A stretch of 64,000 nt of DNA, from assembly GCF_900104185.1 (NCBI RefSeq), contig NZ_FNIZ01000020.1:1-64000 (forward strand), in the 5' to 3' direction. The stretch is from Halobacillus aidingensis (GTDB taxonomy: Bacteria; Bacillota; Bacilli; Bacillales; Halobacillaceae). Position numbers and translations under genes: made by a program. Shown piece by piece: positions 26,458 through 35,443 of this stretch. Below the pieces are notes generated by a model. The model was not told the origin of the DNA. It made no database searches and saw nothing but the letters and a program-made list of their open reading frames with translations. The number at the start of each line of letters is the position of its first letter. Position 1 is the stretch's first letter.

Positions 26458-27444
26458 ATGAGTGAAAAAATATACGATATAACGGTAATCGGCGGTGGTC
26501 CAGTCGGTTTATTCACAGCATTCTATGGCGGAATGCGTGAAGCTAGTGTAAACATCATTGAAAGTCTTCCTCATTTGGGAGGCCAACTTACAGCTCTCTA
26601 CCCTGAAAAATACATTTTTGATGTTGCCGGGTTTCCGAAAGTACGAGCACAAGAACTTGTCGACAACTTAGAGGAACAAGCGATGATGTTCAATCCTACA
26701 ATTTCTTTGAACCAGGAAGTGGTTTCCGTAGAAAGAATGGATGATGAAACCATCAAGCTAACGACAGACAAGGACGTTCATTACACGAAGACTATCATTA
26801 TCACAGCAGGTAATGGAGCCTTTCAACCAAGAAAACTAAAGATTGAAGATACCGAACGCTTTGAAGATACAAACCTCCATTACCACGTTAGCAATATGGA
26901 CAAGTTCCGTGACAAAAAAGTCATGATTGCTGGTGGCGGAGACTCTGCTGTCGACTGGGCCCTTATGCTTGAGCCAATCGCTGAACAAGTGACTCTCGTC
27001 CATAGAAGAGATAAATTCAGAGCGCACGAACATAGTGTGTCACAGCTTAATGAATCGAACGTCAGAATTATGACTCCATTCACTCCTGAAAAAATGATTG
27101 GCGAGGAACGCATTGAACAGGTGGAATTAAAAGAAGTAAAAGGGGATCGAGTAGAAACGATTGATGTTGACGATGTAATTGTAAACTACGGTTTCATCTC
27201 CTCCCTTGGCCCGATAAAAAATTGGGAGTTGGAAATTGAAAAGAACAGCATCGTCGTCAATTCTAAAATGGAAACTAATATCAAAGGCATTTATGCAGCG
27301 GGGGATATTTGCACCTACCCTGGAAAAGTGAAATTGATTGCTTCTGGTTTTGGTGAAGGTCCAACAGCCGTCAACAATGCTAAAGCCTATATCGACCCAG
27401 GTGCTCGTGTTCAACCTAAACACTCGACTAGCATGTTTTCATAA
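26458..27444 (+). CDS. yumC: Ferredoxin/flavodoxin-NADP+ reductase YumC
   Basis: This 328-residue thioredoxin-reductase-like FNR moves electrons between NADPH and ferredoxin or flavodoxin. The FAD motif is [17 protein letters not shown] (about 10-26) and the NADPH motif is [15 protein letters not shown]. The C-terminal [31 protein letters not shown] is typical of YumC. The CxxC of true thioredoxin reductases is absent, as expected for the family. ATG 26458 follows TCAGGAGG. It could supply electrons for Fe-S biogenesis; several Fe-S genes follow. Confidence 0.95.
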   Translation: MSEKIYDITVIGGGPVGLFTAFYGGMREASVNIIESLPHLGGQLTALYPEKYIFDVAGFPKVRAQELVDNLEEQAMMFNPTISLNQEVVSVERMDDETIKLTTDKDVHYTKTIIITAGNGAFQPRKLKIEDTERFEDTNLHYHVSNMDKFRDKKVMIAGGGDSAVDWALMLEPIAEQVTLVHRRDKFRAHEHSVSQLNESNVRIMTPFTPEKMIGEERIEQVELKEVKGDRVETIDVDDVIVNYGFISSLGPIKNWELEIEKNSIVVNSKMETNIKGIYAAGDICTYPGKVKLIASGFGEGPTAVNNAKAYIDPGARVQPKHSTSMFS

Positions 27445-27449
27445 AAAAC

Positions 27450-27488
27450 AAAAGGAAGAAGCCCTATTAAGCGGTCTTCTTCCTTTTT
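27450..27488 (+). terminator. Terminator of yumC
   Basis: AAAAGGAAGAAG faces CTTCTTCCTTTT with a 14-base loop. Confidence 0.85.
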
Positions 27489-27504
27489 AAATTCTGAGAT
27501 AAGA

Positions 27505-27533
27505 AAAACCTTTCTGTAAAAACAGAAAGGTTT
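27505..27533 (-). terminator. Terminator of yutM
   Basis: AAACCTTTCTGT pairs perfectly with ACAGAAAGGTTT, separated by a short A-rich loop. Confidence 0.9.
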
Positions 27534-27537
27534 AATA

Positions 27538-27894
27538 TTAACAATTTGGGTCTGGGGTTCCAGCATTTGTTGCTGTTTTGAATGAAGATCCACAACCACA
27601 GGAAACAATCGCGTTCGGATTATCAATGGTGAATCCGCCACCCATCATATTCTGTTTGAAGTCGATGGTCGTACCTTCGACAATAGCGGCATCTTGACGG
27701 TTAATGACGACCGGGATTCCACTGGACTCCTCTACAAGATCAAGTTCCTCATTGATTTCATCTTCGAAGCCCATGGCATAAGACAATCCACTGCAGCCTC
27801 CACCTTTGACACCGAAGCGAAGACGAACATCTCCTTCTTCTTTCATCATCTCTTTGATCTGGTGACTTGCGGCTTCTGTGATATTCAGAATCAT
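27538..27894 (-). CDS. yutM: A-type Fe-S carrier (HesB/IscA family) YutM
   Basis: This 118-residue cytosolic protein carries Fe-S clusters to target enzymes. The three conserved cysteines are present: Cys34 in KGGGCSGLSY, and Cys99 and Cys101 in SCGCGSSF. ATG 27894 follows GAAAGGAGAGG. It lies with other Fe-S accessory genes (yuzB, yuzD, yutI), and its own terminator ends it. Confidence 0.94.
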   Translation of the reverse strand: MILNITEAASHQIKEMMKEEGDVRLRFGVKGGGCSGLSYAMGFEDEINEELDLVEESSGIPVVINRQDAAIVEGTTIDFKQNMMGGGFTIDNPNAIVSCGCGSSFKTATNAGTPDPNC

Positions 27895-27972
27895 ACCAAG
27901 CCTCTCCTTTCTCTTCTTATTGTCAGTATACTAAATGGCAGAACTTTTAATCAAACATCCCGTATTCAGAAA

Positions 27973-28005
27973 CAAAAGGCACCCTTGTTTAAAGGATACC
28001 TTTTC
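27973..28005 (-). terminator. Probable terminator of yuzB
   Basis: AAAAGG..ACC faces GG..ACCTTTT with imperfect pairing. It lies between yuzB and yutM. Confidence 0.55.
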
Positions 28006-28025
28006 ACTTCCATGGCTACACCGTC

Positions 28026-28256
28026 TTATAGGGTTTCGTCCAAATGTTCATAAATCTTATCGACTAATTCATCAGGTGTATCGGCCATGACACGATCTCC
28101 TTCTACAACTGCATATAGCGTCTGGGAACATAGTCCACAGTTTCTTAAACACCCATATTCGACAACATCAAGATCAGGATCTTTCTCAAGGGTTTCTTTA
28201 GCTTCTTGCGATCCACTGATCAAGTTATTGATGCAAAATTCAATTAATGGATTCAT
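28026..28256 (-). CDS. yuzB: YuzB-like DUF1450 protein
   Basis: This 76-residue cytosolic protein has a ferredoxin-like cysteine pattern: C at FCINN and CLRNCGLC (four cysteines in all), followed by YAVVEGDRV. DUF1450 proteins are related to thioredoxin-like [2Fe-2S] ferredoxins, so metal or cluster binding is plausible but unproven. ATG 28256 with AGAGGTG upstream is used; the GTG at 28265 overlaps that site. Conserved next to yuzD/yutI in Bacillus. Confidence 0.88.
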   Translation of the reverse strand: MNPLIEFCINNLISGSQEAKETLEKDPDLDVVEYGCLRNCGLCSQTLYAVVEGDRVMADTPDELVDKIYEHLDETL

Positions 28257-28324
28257 CCGCTTCACCTCTATATTGGATGAAACCCTACCTTTTCCTAATC
28301 ATATCACATCATCCGCCAAGTCTG

Positions 28325-28663
28325 CTATGAAATTTCCTTTGGCTGGAGTCCATTCTTATCCAAGGCCTTATAGACTTTTTTCAGCTTGGGATCCCCCTCG
28401 CCTACAATTTCATTCTCAACGAGGACAAGAGGATAAAATAGTTCGTCATCTAACAACTGTTGGATAATGGAAGAGTCAGCGCCATTCCGATCTTCTTCAT
28501 GGATATCATAGTAATTGTAGGTAACCATTGAATCATTATACTTTCTTCCTATAGCCGCCTGCAGCCATTCATATGTCTCCCTCGAACCAGGTGCATTGAC
28601 ACAACTGGCACATTTTACATCAGCTCCATAAACTGCTACTCTAACTTTCTGCTGTTCCCCCAT
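28325..28663 (-). CDS. yuzD: YuzD-like DUF1462 protein
   Basis: This 112-residue protein has a thioredoxin-like fold signature: VAVYGADVKCASCVNAPGS (CxxC near residues 18-21), then YNYYDIHEED and FYPLVLVENEIVGEGDP. Its function is unknown; the context is Fe-S assembly. ATG 28663 is preceded by GGGAGAGGG. It is divergent from yutI; both start within 165 bases of each other around a Fur-like box. Confidence 0.88.
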   Translation of the reverse strand: MGEQQKVRVAVYGADVKCASCVNAPGSRETYEWLQAAIGRKYNDSMVTYNYYDIHEEDRNGADSSIIQQLLDDELFYPLVLVENEIVGEGDPKLKKVYKALDKNGLQPKEIS

Positions 28664-28727
28664 CCGTACCCTCTCCCTTTTATGTTACGTTTTTTCCATT
28701 TTACAAAAGAAAAGAAAAAAGATAAAA

Positions 28728-28742
28728 TGATAATAGTTCTCA
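28728..28742. promoter_or_regulatory. Fur-like box between yuzD and yutI
   Basis: TGATAATAGTTCTCA matches TGATAAT-N-ATTATCA at all but two fixed positions. The core AATAGTTCT recurs in the sufC leader. Prediction only. Confidence 0.45.
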
Positions 28743-28827
28743 ATATTAATGTACAGAGACTTAGACAACCATAGATTTTTTAGTCATTTCGTTTTATAAT
28801 GATACTTAAGAAAGGGGAAGATTGAAC

Positions 28828-29049
28828 ATGCATGAACAGGTTCAAGAGGTACTCAATAAACTTCGCCCATTTTTACTACGTGACGGTGGGGACGTCGAGC
28901 TTGTCGATGTTGAAGACGGAATCGTCCGCCTGCGACTCATGGGTGCTTGCGGAAACTGCCCTAGTTCCACAATCACTTTGAAAGCAGGAATCGAAAGGGC
29001 TCTTGCACAAGAAGTACCAGGAGTTTACGAAGTCGAACAAGTATTTTAA
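28828..29049 (+). CDS. yutI: NifU-like Fe-S scaffold/carrier YutI
   Basis: This 73-residue protein is a stand-alone NifU C-terminal (Nfu) domain: [16 protein letters not shown], then the cluster-binding GACGNCPSS (CxxC) and [10 protein letters not shown]. It is thought to hold and deliver 4Fe-4S clusters made by the Suf machinery (encoded at 45979-51166). ATG 28828 follows GAAAGGGG; TTG 28822 is less well placed. A predicted -10 TATAAT is at about 28795. A terminator follows. Confidence 0.93.
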   Translation: MHEQVQEVLNKLRPFLLRDGGDVELVDVEDGIVRLRLMGACGNCPSSTITLKAGIERALAQEVPGVYEVEQVF

Positions 29050-29061
29050 TACACCTAACCA

Positions 29062-29096
29062 AAAGAGCCGCCCAAAATGGAGCGGCTCTTTTTTTG
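29062..29096 (+). terminator. Terminator of yutI
   Basis: AAAGAGCCGC pairs with GCGGCTCTTT and is followed by T residues. Confidence 0.93.
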
Positions 29097-29122
29097 TAAT
29101 ACTCATCCCTATCTCAGTTCAA

Positions 29123-29666
29123 CATAAGCTCTCCATTCTTGAAGACTCAGTTTCGAGACTTTTGTGTGGACGGTTCGGGGCGTCGGGGGATGACTCGCTT
29201 TCCGCGGGAGCGCGGTGAGCCTCCTCGAGCTTCGCACTGCGGGGTCTCACCAAGCACTCTCTTCCCGCAGGAGTCTCCCCATCCCCCGACGTCCCTTTAC
29301 CATATAAGTGTCTCGAAACCACTTCCACAAAGGAAATTTACTATGATTAGCATGCAGATGATAAAGAATGGATTCCCCACATTGAAAGCTGCTACGGAGC
29401 GCTTGGTAACACTCTGGCATGGATAGTGGAAGACACTCATCTTCGGAAAAGGGGTTCGTTTTTCAGTCTCATGGTATGGAGTGGTTGGGAAGCTGCGAGA
29501 CTCCCGTGGGTGAAAGGAGATAGGCGAGATCCCGCAGGACGAAGTCCGAGGAAGCTCGCCACTCCCCCACAGGAAAGCGAGTTGCTTCCCAGCCACCCCT
29601 CACGTTCAATATGGCAACGAACCACGAAACATCTCGAAATCGAGTCTTACACAGTGCTGCCAGATA
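29123..29666 (+). repeat. Composite double-palindrome repeat, copy R4
   Basis: This copy begins CATAAGCTCTCCATTCTTG then AAGACTCAGTTTCGAGAC and ends CTCGAAATCGAGTCTTAC..GCTGCCAGATAC. The first palindrome (about 29178-29300) has a local variant with CGGGGCGTCGGGGGATG and CATCCCCCGACG, where both arms changed together, suggesting selection for pairing. The second palindrome is at about 29482-29605. The spacer core reads CGGAGCGCTTGG. It fills the gap between convergent yutI and the hydroxyacid dehydrogenase gene. Confidence 0.88.
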
Positions 29667-29689
29667 CTTCAAAAACGCTTTAGTGAAAA

Positions 29690-30673
29690 TTAAGAGTTAT
29701 CAGTGCTTGAAGTGACAGGTGTGATTAATGGTTTGCCTTGGAAGTGATGGACAAGATTATCGAGACTAAGCCTCATCATTTTATATCTTGTTTCCTTCGT
29801 CGATGATCCGATATGCGGTAAACAGACCACTTCAGGGCATGAAAGCAATGGATGTTCTGAGGAAATCGGTTCTTGTTCAAATACATCAAGCCCCGCCCCG
29901 GCAATCTTTTTCTTTATGATCGCCTCATACAGCGCTTCTTCATCTACCGTAGCTCCTCTGGAAGCGTTGATGAAGAAAGCATCCTTTTTCATCCTATGGA
30001 AAGCATCCTTATTAAACATGTGTTTGGTTTCATCTGTCAAAGGGGTCAAACACACGACATAATCAGCTTGTTCAAGCAACACCTCAAAATCCGTATAGCT
30101 CGCACCAAAGGTCTCTTCCGCCTCGGGTTTACGAGAACGGTTATAATACAGCACATTCATACCGAAGCCTTTTGCTCTCTTTGCAACTGCTTCTCCAATT
30201 CTGCCCATCCCAACGATGCCTATTGTTTTCCCGTGAATATCCGTACCTGCTAACATCAACGGAGACCAATTCTCCCACTTATTGTCTTTTATGTATTGAC
30301 TTGCCTCAATCATTTTCCTCGCTGTGGCCATCAATAAACCAAATGTGAGATCTGCTGTTGTTTCTGTAAGCACATCTGGTGTGTTGGTTACAGCAATATT
30401 TAGACGCTCAGCTGTTTTCACATCGACATTATCATAGCCGACGGCCATATTCGCTACGATAGAAAGATTATTGGATTGGCTGAGAATTTGTTCATCTACA
30501 TCTTCTGTCAACATGGTCATTAAGCCATGAGAAGATTGGGCTCGTTCTATAAAAACTTGGCGCCCTACAGGTTCTTCTTCACGTGGCCACATTTCAATAT
30601 CCAAGTGCTCTCTATAAGGATTCACGACTTCATCAGGGAGACGACGGGTAATAAAAACTTTTGGTTTTGTCAA
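29690..30673 (-). CDS. D-2-hydroxyacid dehydrogenase (glyoxylate/hydroxypyruvate reductase type)
   Basis: This 327-residue cytosolic NAD(P)H oxidoreductase has an N-terminal substrate domain (about 1-100), an inserted Rossmann domain with GKTIGIVGMGRIGEAVAKRA (about 145-164) and NASRGATVDEEAL carrying the catalytic Arg. GLDVFEQEP contains the Glu, and LPHIGSST the catalytic His. It probably reduces glyoxylate or hydroxypyruvate. Start choice: GGAGGT is seven bases from TTG 30673, while ATG 30688 overlaps that site, so TTG is used. Confidence 0.9.
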   Translation of the reverse strand: MTKPKVFITRRLPDEVVNPYREHLDIEMWPREEEPVGRQVFIERAQSSHGLMTMLTEDVDEQILSQSNNLSIVANMAVGYDNVDVKTAERLNIAVTNTPDVLTETTADLTFGLLMATARKMIEASQYIKDNKWENWSPLMLAGTDIHGKTIGIVGMGRIGEAVAKRAKGFGMNVLYYNRSRKPEAEETFGASYTDFEVLLEQADYVVCLTPLTDETKHMFNKDAFHRMKKDAFFINASRGATVDEEALYEAIIKKKIAGAGLDVFEQEPISSEHPLLSCPEVVCLPHIGSSTKETRYKMMRLSLDNLVHHFQGKPLITPVTSSTDNS

Positions 30674-30859
30674 TGATCGAACCTCCATCTTTTTTATTAT
30701 TTTATCATAGCAAATGACCGCTGAGACTTTCCAACCTTCTACACTTTTGCACCTTCAGGGAGAAGTTTTGATATAATGAACATAACACCGCTCGTTTGTG
30801 CAATAATAAACGCGGGTATGGTACAGTGCAAGTCATGATGAGCAGGGAGGTTTTTCACT

Positions 30860-31366
30860 ATGGCAGAAGAAAGAAAAGTATCCACTCTTGAAAAAACAGC
30901 AAGAGATTGGCTGGTGGAAAGAGGGGTCACCATTGATGACATTGCTGACCTTGTCTATTACTTACAGTCTAAATATCACGAAGACTTGTCCATGGACGAC
31001 TGCCGCTTCAATGTGAATAAAGTACTGACAAAGCGGGAAGTTCAGAATGCAGTCATTACTGGGATTCAAATGGATCGGCTAGCAGAAAAGAAAATGCTTG
31101 AAGAACCATTGCAGTCGACCATAGAAGTAGACGAAAGCCTTTATGGAATTGATGAAATCATCGCCTTTTCCATCGTAAACGTTTACGGATCTATCGGTTT
31201 TACAAATTACGGTTACATCGATAAACAGAAACCAGGAATCTTACAAAAACTGAATGATAAATCCTCAGGGGAATGCCACACATTCCTGGATGACATTGTC
31301 GGTGCCATTGCAGCCGCCGCATCCAGCAGACTTGCCCACACCATCGCTGGAGATGCTGAAGTTTAA
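30860..31366 (+). CDS. yutG: Phosphatidylglycerophosphatase A-like protein YutG
   Basis: This 168-residue protein has the PgpA-type alpha-helical fold in its Bacillus form, with DWLVERGVTIDDIADLVYYLQ near the start, FSIVNVYGSIGFTNYGYIDK in the middle and FLDDIVGAIAAAASSRLAH at the end. PgpA enzymes dephosphorylate phosphatidylglycerophosphate, but this soluble-looking variant lacks the clear membrane spans of the E. coli enzyme, so the activity is uncertain. ATG 30860 follows AGGGAGG. Confidence 0.85.
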   Translation: MAEERKVSTLEKTARDWLVERGVTIDDIADLVYYLQSKYHEDLSMDDCRFNVNKVLTKREVQNAVITGIQMDRLAEKKMLEEPLQSTIEVDESLYGIDEIIAFSIVNVYGSIGFTNYGYIDKQKPGILQKLNDKSSGECHTFLDDIVGAIAAAASSRLAHTIAGDAEV

Positions 31367-31465
31367 TAAAAATGAATGATGTAAGTGTAAAGTAGTTCAA
31401 TGAAGTGTACGACATTTCCGTACCTTCCCATTGAGCTGCTTTTTATTTTCCTCTAATCTCCTTCA

Positions 31466-32018
31466 ATAAAAGCTCCCGAGTGTGGAAGACTCAGTTTCGA
31501 GACTTTTGGTGAGTGCATGGGGCTGCGGGGAATGGCTCGCTTTCCGCGGGAGCGCGGTGAGCCTCCTCGGACTGCGTCCTGTGGGGTCTCACCATGCACT
31601 TTTTTCCCGCAGGAGTCTCGCCATTCCCCTCCGCCCCTTTGCCATATAAGTATCTCGAAAGAACTTCAATAAATAGCGAAGCTTTCCATATTAGCTTTTA
31701 GGTCTTAAAGTGTATATTGTATATTCTACATTGAAAGCCTGCTATAGAGCGCTTTATTACTATAGACCAGGAACTGTGAAAGACACTCATCCTCGGCAAA
31801 GGGGTTCGTTTCACACATACATTAAATGGGGTGGTTGGGAAGCTACGAGACTCCCGTGGGAGAAAGGAGATAGGCGAGATCCCGCAGGACGAAGTCCGAG
31901 GAAGCTTGCCACTCCCCCACAGGAAAGCGAGTTGCTTCCCAGCCACCCCTACCGCTCAATACGGCAAACGAAACCCGAAACATCTCGAAATCAAGTCTTC
32001 CACAATCCTGCCATATAG
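31466..32018 (+). repeat. Composite double-palindrome repeat, copy R5 (best complete copy)
   Basis: This is a complete copy. The outer left end is AAAAGCTCCCGAGTG, followed by inverted-end sequence TGGAAGACTCAGTTTCGAGA. Type-1 palindrome lies at about 31517-31643 (GGGGCTGCGGGGAATGG paired with CCATTCCCCTCCGCCCC). The spacer has CTATAGAGCGCTTTA. Type-2 palindrome is at about 31829-31950 (GGGGTGGTTGGGAAGC paired with GCTTCCCAGCCACCCC). The closing end is CTCGAAATCAAGTCTTCC then ACAATCCTGCCATATAG. It lies between yutG and the 519-residue membrane protein gene. Confidence 0.9.
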
Positions 32019-32158
32019 ATTAATAAAGAACATGAATTGAAATATGCTGAATGTTATTTTTCAGACTTCTTTTCTTATCGTATTTTTATTTTTCTGAAAC
32101 CTTTATAATCTTACTACGTACTACATGAAGAGGCAGAAAAAGGAAGGAGATACAATAG

Positions 32159-33718
32159 ATGAAAAATTGGAGAGGAAAGTTAGTTTGGCTGCTTCCTACG
32201 ATCATTGTTCTAATCGCTGTAAGCTTGCTGTTTTCTCATAATTATCAAAAAGTCACTGAACCGCCGGATGAGGGTTGGAGCCGCGCCTTGGATATTGGAA
32301 CAACTCCTGTTTTACGCCCCCCCAATGTAGGCATTCACGATGGGAACCCATCCGTTTCTTTTCTTACCGAAAATGGGATCCAACAAAACATTTACAATGA
32401 TCAATATGAAATAAAGGAACAAAACTCATATGATATTCCTGTCGATAAATTCACTCAATTCTACATAGGTGAAAACAAGGTAATTCATGCCGATTATTAT
32501 GGCATGTACGATCAAGAGACAGGGGAGAAAATCACTGACCTTCAAGCTTTTTATCCTCTCGAAAGCAGGGCTTTTTACAGAAATGAGGATAAAATTTATA
32601 GCTTTGACGTAAATGAATCTGCTAGTGAAGAGCTTTTGTCACTGGAAAACCCGAAAGCCTCTGTCCATATGGCAGAGACAGACAGTGGTACTTTTTTATT
32701 GACAGATGAAGTGACGTCCTCAGGAAATTCACTGACATATTACCAGGTGAAAAAGAACAACATAACTCCACTAGGTGAAGCTACGTTCTCTGTCAAAGAA
32801 TCTGAACAGGTCAATGATATCCAATTCACGACCAAAAATGACAGTTACCAATTGCTTGTTACAACGATACAAAAACAAAGTCAGTCCGGTAAAATACAAA
32901 ATTACTATTACTATGCAGAGGCTCCTTTTGGAGAAAACCCTAACCTGAACAGAGTGAATTTTCAAGATCCGCACTCCACATATGAGTTGAAAGAAATATC
33001 TGATCTCAGCATTCATAATACAGAGAACGGGCCAGTACTCCTCTTTAAAGCAAACGGTTGGACTGACACGCTTTTCCGGCCTGGCCCGCAATTTAACATA
33101 TACCAAGCAACCATCAGTGAGAGTAGTGCTACAAAAGTAACACGATTAAGCAATACACCTTCATTTTCTAATTTTCCAGTTAGGCTAAATGAACAAACGG
33201 TTTTGTGGGTAGACAATGGAGGAGAAGATCATAAGCTGTTATTAGCTTCAAGCAAACCTGAAGTGATTGAGAGGGCCGACCAGATAACAAAACAAGGTTT
33301 GTTGCTAGCTTCAGGAAAGACTATTGGTATGCTTTCCTCAGGGTTATTTGCCCTAATCATCTCTACCTTCTGGTTCTTATGGCCTTTGCTATTTATGATT
33401 TTCATTATGTTCTCGAAAGCCGACGCTCTTGACCAAGACCGTTCCTGGGTCCTCTATACAGGAATACTCATTTACTTAATGGCAGCTATTGTAGCAAGGG
33501 ATCCGATGTTTTCAGATGCGCTTCTCGCTAGAGCTCCAGAGTATTTAAGTTTTCCAGGCAGTCCTATATTGTTTCTTCTTGGCTTTGCAGGAATTGCTTA
33601 CGGGATATTAAAGGCTGGGGCGCGTTCAAAAGATTGGTCCAACCCGATCCAATTGACCTATTTCATAGGGATGCACATCCTGTTCATCACTGTCTTTTTT
33701 GGTCCATATCTTATGTAG
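32159..33718 (+). CDS. Large exported-domain membrane protein of unknown function
   Basis: This 519-residue protein has one N-terminal membrane helix (about 8-27), then an extracellular domain of about 350 residues. That domain is rich in beta-strand-like, Asp/Asn/Ser/Tyr-containing segments (for example YYGMYDQETGEKITDLQAF and KIYSFDVNES), suggestive of a repetitive beta-propeller. Four or five membrane helices follow at about 390-519. There is no cysteine-based or enzymatic motif I can name. GGAAGGAG lies seven bases before ATG 32159. It is monocistronic, between repeat R5 and a terminator, at a site where B. subtilis carries other genes. A sensory, adhesion or envelope-stress role is conceivable; none is shown. 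Confidence 0.8.
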   Translation: MKNWRGKLVWLLPTIIVLIAVSLLFSHNYQKVTEPPDEGWSRALDIGTTPVLRPPNVGIHDGNPSVSFLTENGIQQNIYNDQYEIKEQNSYDIPVDKFTQFYIGENKVIHADYYGMYDQETGEKITDLQAFYPLESRAFYRNEDKIYSFDVNESASEELLSLENPKASVHMAETDSGTFLLTDEVTSSGNSLTYYQVKKNNITPLGEATFSVKESEQVNDIQFTTKNDSYQLLVTTIQKQSQSGKIQNYYYYAEAPFGENPNLNRVNFQDPHSTYELKEISDLSIHNTENGPVLLFKANGWTDTLFRPGPQFNIYQATISESSATKVTRLSNTPSFSNFPVRLNEQTVLWVDNGGEDHKLLLASSKPEVIERADQITKQGLLLASGKTIGMLSSGLFALIISTFWFLWPLLFMIFIMFSKADALDQDRSWVLYTGILIYLMAAIVARDPMFSDALLARAPEYLSFPGSPILFLLGFAGIAYGILKAGARSKDWSNPIQLTYFIGMHILFITVFFGPYLM

Positions 33719-33720
33719 AA

Positions 33721-33756
33721 AAAAACGACCAGAGCTATTCTCTGGTCGTTTCTCTA
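33721..33756. terminator. Bidirectional terminator
   Basis: AAACGACCAGAG pairs perfectly with CTCTGGTCGTTT around CTATT, between the membrane-protein gene and convergent yutF. Confidence 0.92.
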
Positions 33757-34542
33757 TTTCTTTTCATTAAAATTCAAACGCTCGATCCAATGGAATAAAT
33801 CTCTGCATTTATATGTGGGTTGGTGTTCCTTATTCTTGATTTCATCGAACGTACTCAAACCAGTTTCCACCATTAATGTATCCATGCCAGCTGTCATTCC
33901 AGCTTTAATATCTGTGTTATAATTGTCCCCTACCATTAAGACATCCTCTTTATGATAACCTAACCGTTTGAGTGCCCGAGACATAATTAACGGCTCAGGT
34001 TTACCTACAAACACTGGCTCCACGCCGGTACTCACAGAAATGACGGATGTCAAAGCTCCATTTCCCGGCACAAGACCCCGCTCTGTAGGAATGGCAATGT
34101 CTCCATTTGTACTTATGAAAGCAGCTCCATTCCTCACTTCCAAACAGGCCAAGGCCAGCTTCTCATAATTAATTTCCCGGTCAATACCAATCACCACGAA
34201 GTCTGCTCCCTCTTGCACCAATTCCAAGCTCTCTTGGCGTAAAGCGTCGTATAACCCTTCTTCACCGATAGCAAAAACGCGGGCTCTTTCTTTTTGGCTG
34301 CTTATATACTCAGCTGTTGCAAGACTGCTTGTATAAACTTGCTCCGGCTTAGCACGGACTCCGATATGATTGAGTTTCTCTGCAATTTGATCAATGGTTT
34401 TTGAAGAGTTATTTGTCAAATACAAAAATGGAAGGTCTTTCTCTTTTAAGTGCTCCACGAATTCTGACGCTCCTTCAATTCGTTCAGCGCCTTTGTACAT
34501 GGTTCCATCGAGATCAATGAGATAACCTTTATATTCTTTCAT
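33754..34542 (-). CDS. yutF: HAD-superfamily phosphatase YutF (NagD-like)
   Basis: This 262-residue cytosolic phosphatase has HAD motif I GYLIDLDGTMYKG (nucleophile Asp10 and Asp12), motif II LTNNSS, the C2-type cap, a Lys in FVGKPEPLIM and motif IV MVGDNYNTDIKAG. This is the TIGR01457 group of Gram-positive NagD-like enzymes acting on small phosphorylated metabolites. ATG 34542 is used, with AAAGGT upstream; in-frame starts at 34560 and 34548 are alternatives. yutE lies 21 bases upstream on the same strand, so they form an operon as in B. subtilis. Confidence 0.92.
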   Translation of the reverse strand: MKEYKGYLIDLDGTMYKGAERIEGASEFVEHLKEKDLPFLYLTNNSSKTIDQIAEKLNHIGVRAKPEQVYTSSLATAEYISSQKERARVFAIGEEGLYDALRQESLELVQEGADFVVIGIDREINYEKLALACLEVRNGAAFISTNGDIAIPTERGLVPGNGALTSVISVSTGVEPVFVGKPEPLIMSRALKRLGYHKEDVLMVGDNYNTDIKAGMTAGMDTLMVETGLSTFDEIKNKEHQPTYKCRDLFHWIERLNFNEKK

Positions 34543-34563
34543 GTTCATACCTTTACACACTCC

Positions 34564-35001
34564 TCAGTTTTTGGAAAAGGCAGACACGGGTCCAAGCTCA
34601 TTATCCAAGTAATGACGGACACGATTTGGGAAAGCTTGTAACGAGTGTTCTTGTTCCTGCCAAACTTTAACGATTTGATCATGGTCTACTTCCGTATATT
34701 GTTGTACAATCATTTTTCTAAGTTGAACAAACTGCTTGTATGCTTTCTGCTCATCCTCAGGTAATACCTTTTCATCTGTCAGGATGTCTATAATATCTTC
34801 ATAACTTCCTGGGTCTCTCATGATAAAACCATCGATCATCATGTTCCCGACATCAATGATGGCTTCTATGTTCAAGTGTGTCATCCGTTCTAAAAGAAGC
34901 TGGTCTGCAAAATGCTTATAAGAGTGTGCCGCCAATTCTTCTTGTATCTTTTCCATATATGATAAAATCTCTTCAATTTTTTCTCGATTGACAAAATACA
35001 T
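34564..35001 (-). CDS. yutE: HepT-like DUF86 protein YutE
   Basis: This 145-residue all-helical protein of the HEPN/DUF86 family has REKIEEILSYMEKIQEELAAH at the N-terminus and the helix with GNMMIDGFIMRDPGSYEDIID. The HEPN RNase motif R-N-x3-H-x-Y appears here as RKMIVQQY, so the catalytic His is Gln and the Asn is Lys; ribonuclease activity looks unlikely. No MntA-like nucleotidyltransferase partner is adjacent, so it is not an obvious toxin-antitoxin pair. ATG 35001 follows GGGAGG. Co-directional with yutF. Confidence 0.87.
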   Translation of the reverse strand: MYFVNREKIEEILSYMEKIQEELAAHSYKHFADQLLLERMTHLNIEAIIDVGNMMIDGFIMRDPGSYEDIIDILTDEKVLPEDEQKAYKQFVQLRKMIVQQYTEVDHDQIVKVWQEQEHSLQAFPNRVRHYLDNELGPVSAFSKN

Positions 35002-35166
35002 CTTGTTAACCTCCCACAAAAATGACCTTTTTCATTCATGATACCATAAAAGTCTTACTCTCACGCTTCCTGATTTTTAGTGTCTGATTTCATAAAAATC
35101 GGGCATACTATTGCTAAAGTTTTTCGTAGCGGATTATAAAAACAACGAACAGGAGATGATTACATC

Positions 35167-35433
35167 ATGGCACAACGTCCGCTTTTAGAAGACGTCACTC
35201 AAAGTACAAGCACTCGATTTGTTTCATTCACAGCAGGTAGTCACCGTTTTGAACTTGCTCTCATGAAGGCCGATTATTTTCAAAACCAAACGATGGTCAT
35301 CAACTTACCAAAAAACCGACAAGCCTTGCTTGATCATAAAAACATCAACGAAATCGGCCATTTGGAACATATGTTTCAACTCAGTGCAATGGAAGCAGAA
35401 GAATTAAGGAATTACCTTCCTGATCTCCTCTGA
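35167..35433 (+). CDS. DUF3055-like small protein
   Basis: This 88-residue soluble protein has the pattern STRFVSFTAGSHRFELALMKADYF, then TMVINLPKNRQALLDHKNI and a C-terminal acidic helix with LEHMFQLSAMEAEEL. This fits the Bacillales DUF3055 family, which has no known function. ATG 35167 is preceded by CAGGAGATG. It is followed 11 bases after the stop by a hairpin that both resembles a terminator and contains the ribosome binding site of the next gene. Confidence 0.75.
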   Translation: MAQRPLLEDVTQSTSTRFVSFTAGSHRFELALMKADYFQNQTMVINLPKNRQALLDHKNINEIGHLEHMFQLSAMEAEELRNYLPDLL

Positions 35434-35443
35434 GGACGGGCAT

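Noticed and set aside
34564-35001. Toxin-antitoxin system (HepT/MntA)
   Set aside because: No nucleotidyltransferase partner is next to yutE, its neighbour is the phosphatase gene yutF, and the RNase motif is degenerate.
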